Positions 5,344 to 7,353 of a stretch of 7,353 bases of DNA are shown here, piece by piece. The position numbers and the translations under genes are program-made. Source of the DNA: Hyphomicrobiales bacterium (lineage in GTDB: Bacteria > Pseudomonadota > Alphaproteobacteria > Rhizobiales > Beijerinckiaceae); assembly GCA_028290125.1 (NCBI GenBank), contig JAQGKM010000105.1, positions 1 to 7,353 on the forward strand, written 5' to 3'. A model generated the notes under the pieces. It saw nothing but the letters and a program-made list of their open reading frames with translations, was not told the DNA's origin and did no database searches. Positions within the stretch are counted from its first letter, which is position 1. Each line of letters opens with the position of its first letter.

Positions 5344-6372
5344 ATGCGGCGGAACGCAATTACGGCTTTGGCGCTTTTTGGCTTCCTCGGTTTCACGACC
5401 GGCGCGCGCGCCGACGCCATCGAGGATTTCTACAAGGGCAAGACGCTGAGCCTGATCGTCTCGTCGTCGACGGGCGGCGGCTACGACACGCTGGCGCGCA
5501 TGCTGACGAAATATGTTTCGCGCCATCTGCCCGGCACGCCCAACATCGTCATCCGCAACATGCCCGGCGCTGGCGGCATCGTCGCCACCAACCATCTCTA
5601 TTCGATCGCCGCAAAGGACGGCACGGTGATCGGCGCCGTGCAGAACAACACGCCGTTCGAGCCGCTGTTTGGCACCAAGGAAGCGCAATACGACGCCAGC
5701 AAGTTCAACTGGCTCGGCTCGCCGTCCGTCGAGACCAGCATCCTGACGATCTGGCACACCTCGCCGGTCAACAATCTCGACGACGCCCGCCGCATCGAAC
5801 TCAAGATGGGGTCGTCCGGCGCCAACTCCACGCCGAGCTTCTACGGCCGCCTGCTCAACGAGACGCTGGGCGTGAAACTGAAGCTCATTGTGGGCTATCC
5901 CGGCCAGAACGATGCGCTGCTGGCGATGGAGCGCGGCGAGCTCGATGGCTATCCGAGCGTCTTCTACAACAGCCTCGTCGCCACCCGTCCGCAATGGCTG
6001 CCGGAAAAGAAGGTGAAGCTCATCGTGCAATATGGCGCGGAAAAGCTGGCGCAATTGCCCGACGTGCCGTTCATCATGGATCTCGTGAAGACCGAGGAAG
6101 ACCGCCAGCTGTGGCGGATCGCCGTGGGCCCGATCGCGACGGGCCGCCCCTATCTGCTGCCGCCCGGCACGCCGCCCGAGCGCGTCGCCGCGATGCGCAA
6201 GGCGTTCTTCGACGCCTTCAACGACAAGGAATTCCTCGCCGAGCAGGCCCGCGCCAATCTGGGCGCCGACACGCCTCGTAGTGGTGAGCAGATTCAGGAT
6301 ATCATCGCGCAAGCCTACAAGTCGCCGCCCGCCGTCGTGGAGCGACTGAAGAAGCTCCAGCAGAGCCAGTGA
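5344..6372 (+). CDS. TctC/Bug-type periplasmic solute-binding receptor
   Basis: A 342-residue exported receptor of the tripartite tricarboxylate transporter (TTT) family, which captures a carboxylate or other small organic ligand in the periplasm. A Sec signal peptide (MRRN, hydrophobic 5-19, cleavage likely after ARA, residue 23) leads into DFYKGKTLSLIVSSSTGGGY (28-47), the typical first strand and ligand-binding loop. RNMPGAGGIVATNHLY (71-86) is the family hallmark near N-domain helix 2, and DGTVIG (92-97) follows. PPGTPPERVAAMRKAFFDAF near the C terminus is also typical. Length is slightly above the usual 320 or so. AGGGGAGG (5330-5337) 6 bases upstream fixes the start. No tctA or tctB membrane genes are in view, which is common for this over-represented receptor family. 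It lies 11 bp upstream of a monooxygenase gene, so the ligand may be that enzyme's substrate. Confidence 0.93.
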   Translation: MRRNAITALALFGFLGFTTGARADAIEDFYKGKTLSLIVSSSTGGGYDTLARMLTKYVSRHLPGTPNIVIRNMPGAGGIVATNHLYSIAAKDGTVIGAVQNNTPFEPLFGTKEAQYDASKFNWLGSPSVETSILTIWHTSPVNNLDDARRIELKMGSSGANSTPSFYGRLLNETLGVKLKLIVGYPGQNDALLAMERGELDGYPSVFYNSLVATRPQWLPEKKVKLIVQYGAEKLAQLPDVPFIMDLVKTEEDRQLWRIAVGPIATGRPYLLPPGTPPERVAAMRKAFFDAFNDKEFLAEQARANLGADTPRSGEQIQDIIAQAYKSPPAVVERLKKLQQSQ

Positions 6373-6383
6373 GACGAACCGAC

Positions 6384-7353
6384 ATGCTCGACAAGACACA
6401 GGGCGTCACCGCCGCCGATCTGATCGCCCGCGCCGAAGCGCTCGTCCCCGTGCTGGCGTCGCGCGCCGGCGAGGCCGAGACGCTGCGCCGCTGTCCCGAC
6501 GCCACGGTCGCCGACTATGTCTCGAACGGGCTGTTGCGCGTCTGCCAGCCGAAAGCCTACGGCGGCTATGAACTGGGCTATGACGTGCTCTGCACGATCA
6601 TCCAGACGCTGGCGCGCGGCTGCGCCTCGCAGGCCTGGACCTACATGGTGCTGGCCGACAATCCGCTGAAGCTCGCGACCTTCTCGAAACAGGCGCAGGA
6701 CGAGGTCTGGGGCGCCGACGACACGCAGCGTATCGGCGTTGCGGTCGCGGCGGTCGGCAAGGGCAAGCGCGTCGACGGTGGCATCGTCTGGTCCGGCCGG
6801 CACGGCTTTTCGAGCGGCATCGACCATGTGCACTGGCTGATCTGCGGCGGCTTCATCGACGAGGCCGACGGCAGCAAGACCGGGTGCATGGCGCTGATCC
6901 CGAAAAGCGACGTGACGGTGATCGACGACTGGAACGTGGTGGGACTTGCCGGCACGGGCTCGAAGAGTTTCGTGGTGGACGGCGCCTTCGTGCCGGCGCA
7001 TCGCTTCATCCTGAAGAAGGACTACGATGCCGGCGAGACGCCCGGCGCCGAGATCCACGACTATCCGGTGTTCCGCATGCCGCGCGGCGGCGTCTCGGCG
7101 GCGAGCTATACGGCGGTCGCGGTCGGCTCGGCGCAGGCCTTGCTGCAGAGCTTTTACGACTACACGGCGCCGCGCAAATCCCGCGGCAAGTCGGTCGCCG
7201 ACCAGCCCGGCACGCAAATGCTGATTGGCCTCGCCTCGGCGGAGATCGAGGCCGCCGACCGCATGTACATGGGCGCGCTGCGCGAAACCATGGAGGTGCT
7301 GGAGCGTAACGGCAAGGTTTCGCGCGAGCAGCAGGTGCAGGGCAAGCGCAACT
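6384..7353 (+). CDS. Flavin-dependent monooxygenase of the acyl-CoA dehydrogenase fold (HpaH/HsaA/DszC-like), C terminus cut off
   Basis: The open frame runs from the ATG at 6384 to the window end (323 complete codons, no stop). Its order is that of acyl-CoA dehydrogenase-like proteins: helical N-domain (about 8-110, with LLRVCQPKAYGGYELGYDVL at 50-69), beta domain (about 115-210) and C-terminal helical bundle beginning near 235. VWSGRHGFSSGIDHVHWLIC (135-154) and DDWNVVGLAGTGSKSFVVDG (181-200), then VPAHR (203-207), match the two-component reduced-flavin monooxygenases such as HpaH-, HsaA- and DszC-type enzymes rather than true acyl-CoA dehydrogenases. Such enzymes hydroxylate phenols, steroid rings or sulfur heterocycles using FADH2/FMNH2 from a separate reductase, which would be expected downstream. 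Family lengths near 390-420 suggest about 80 residues are missing. The ribosome site is weak, so translation may be coupled to the receptor gene 11 bp upstream. The substrate cannot be read from the sequence. Confidence 0.88.
   Translation, partial: MLDKTQGVTAADLIARAEALVPVLASRAGEAETLRRCPDATVADYVSNGLLRVCQPKAYGGYELGYDVLCTIIQTLARGCASQAWTYMVLADNPLKLATFSKQAQDEVWGADDTQRIGVAVAAVGKGKRVDGGIVWSGRHGFSSGIDHVHWLICGGFIDEADGSKTGCMALIPKSDVTVIDDWNVVGLAGTGSKSFVVDGAFVPAHRFILKKDYDAGETPGAEIHDYPVFRMPRGGVSAASYTAVAVGSAQALLQSFYDYTAPRKSRGKSVADQPGTQMLIGLASAEIEAADRMYMGALRETMEVLERNGKVSREQQVQGKRN

Noticed and set aside
4798..6399. 533-residue minus-strand open frame covering both the VOC gene and the receptor gene
   Set aside because: Only its last 130 residues resemble a real protein (VOC). 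The rest is antisense to the receptor gene with Arg/Ala/His/Gln-rich composition typical of shadow frames in GC-rich DNA. The VOC gene has its own ribosome site at 5190.
6315..7217. 300-residue minus-strand open frame opposite the monooxygenase
   Set aside because: Composition is typical of antisense translation, and the plus strand has an uninterrupted frame with family motifs.

Overview
The window is GC-rich and looks chromosomal, most likely from an alphaproteobacterium of the order Hyphomicrobiales (Rhizobiales). The best evidence is the left end, where a type II (eukaryote-like) glutamine synthetase gene, glnII, is divergent from a small DUF2735 gene of the GstI type. That pairing is characteristic of rhizobia and their relatives. 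There are no RNA genes, insertion sequences, phage genes or CRISPR arrays; gene order is compact and no gene is broken. Only the two end genes are cut, by the window edges.

Region 1 (1-2113) concerns glutamine. The glnII gene (minus strand, N-terminal 210 residues present) has a very good sigma-54 -24/-12 promoter upstream, which fits NtrC-controlled expression under nitrogen limitation. Divergent from it is a 61-residue GstI-like protein, whose characterised relative in Rhizobium leguminosarum lowers GlnII synthesis. A 7+7 bp inverted repeat between the two is a candidate regulator site. Next, pointing towards gstI, is a complete glutaminase gene (glsA). Synthesis, a brake on synthesis, and breakdown of glutamine are therefore adjacent.

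Region 2 (2114-4774) reads rightwards. It holds an MFS transporter of unknown substrate, then a tight cassette of three unrecognised genes: a four-helix membrane protein with suggestively placed histidines, a small membrane protein whose start codon overlaps the previous stop codon, and a small exported protein with two cysteines. A strong intrinsic terminator ends the cassette.

Region 3 (4798-7353) has a divergent pair. A small VOC (glyoxalase-fold) protein reads left, and a TctC/Bug-type periplasmic solute receptor reads right. The receptor is followed 11 bp later by a flavin-dependent monooxygenase of the acyl-CoA dehydrogenase fold, cut by the window end. The last two look like one operon for capture and oxidation of an organic, perhaps aromatic, compound. 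Weak back-to-back promoter-like elements lie between the divergent genes.

The least explained part is the three-gene cassette at 3567-4746. The most informative regulatory part is the glnII-gstI intergenic region.
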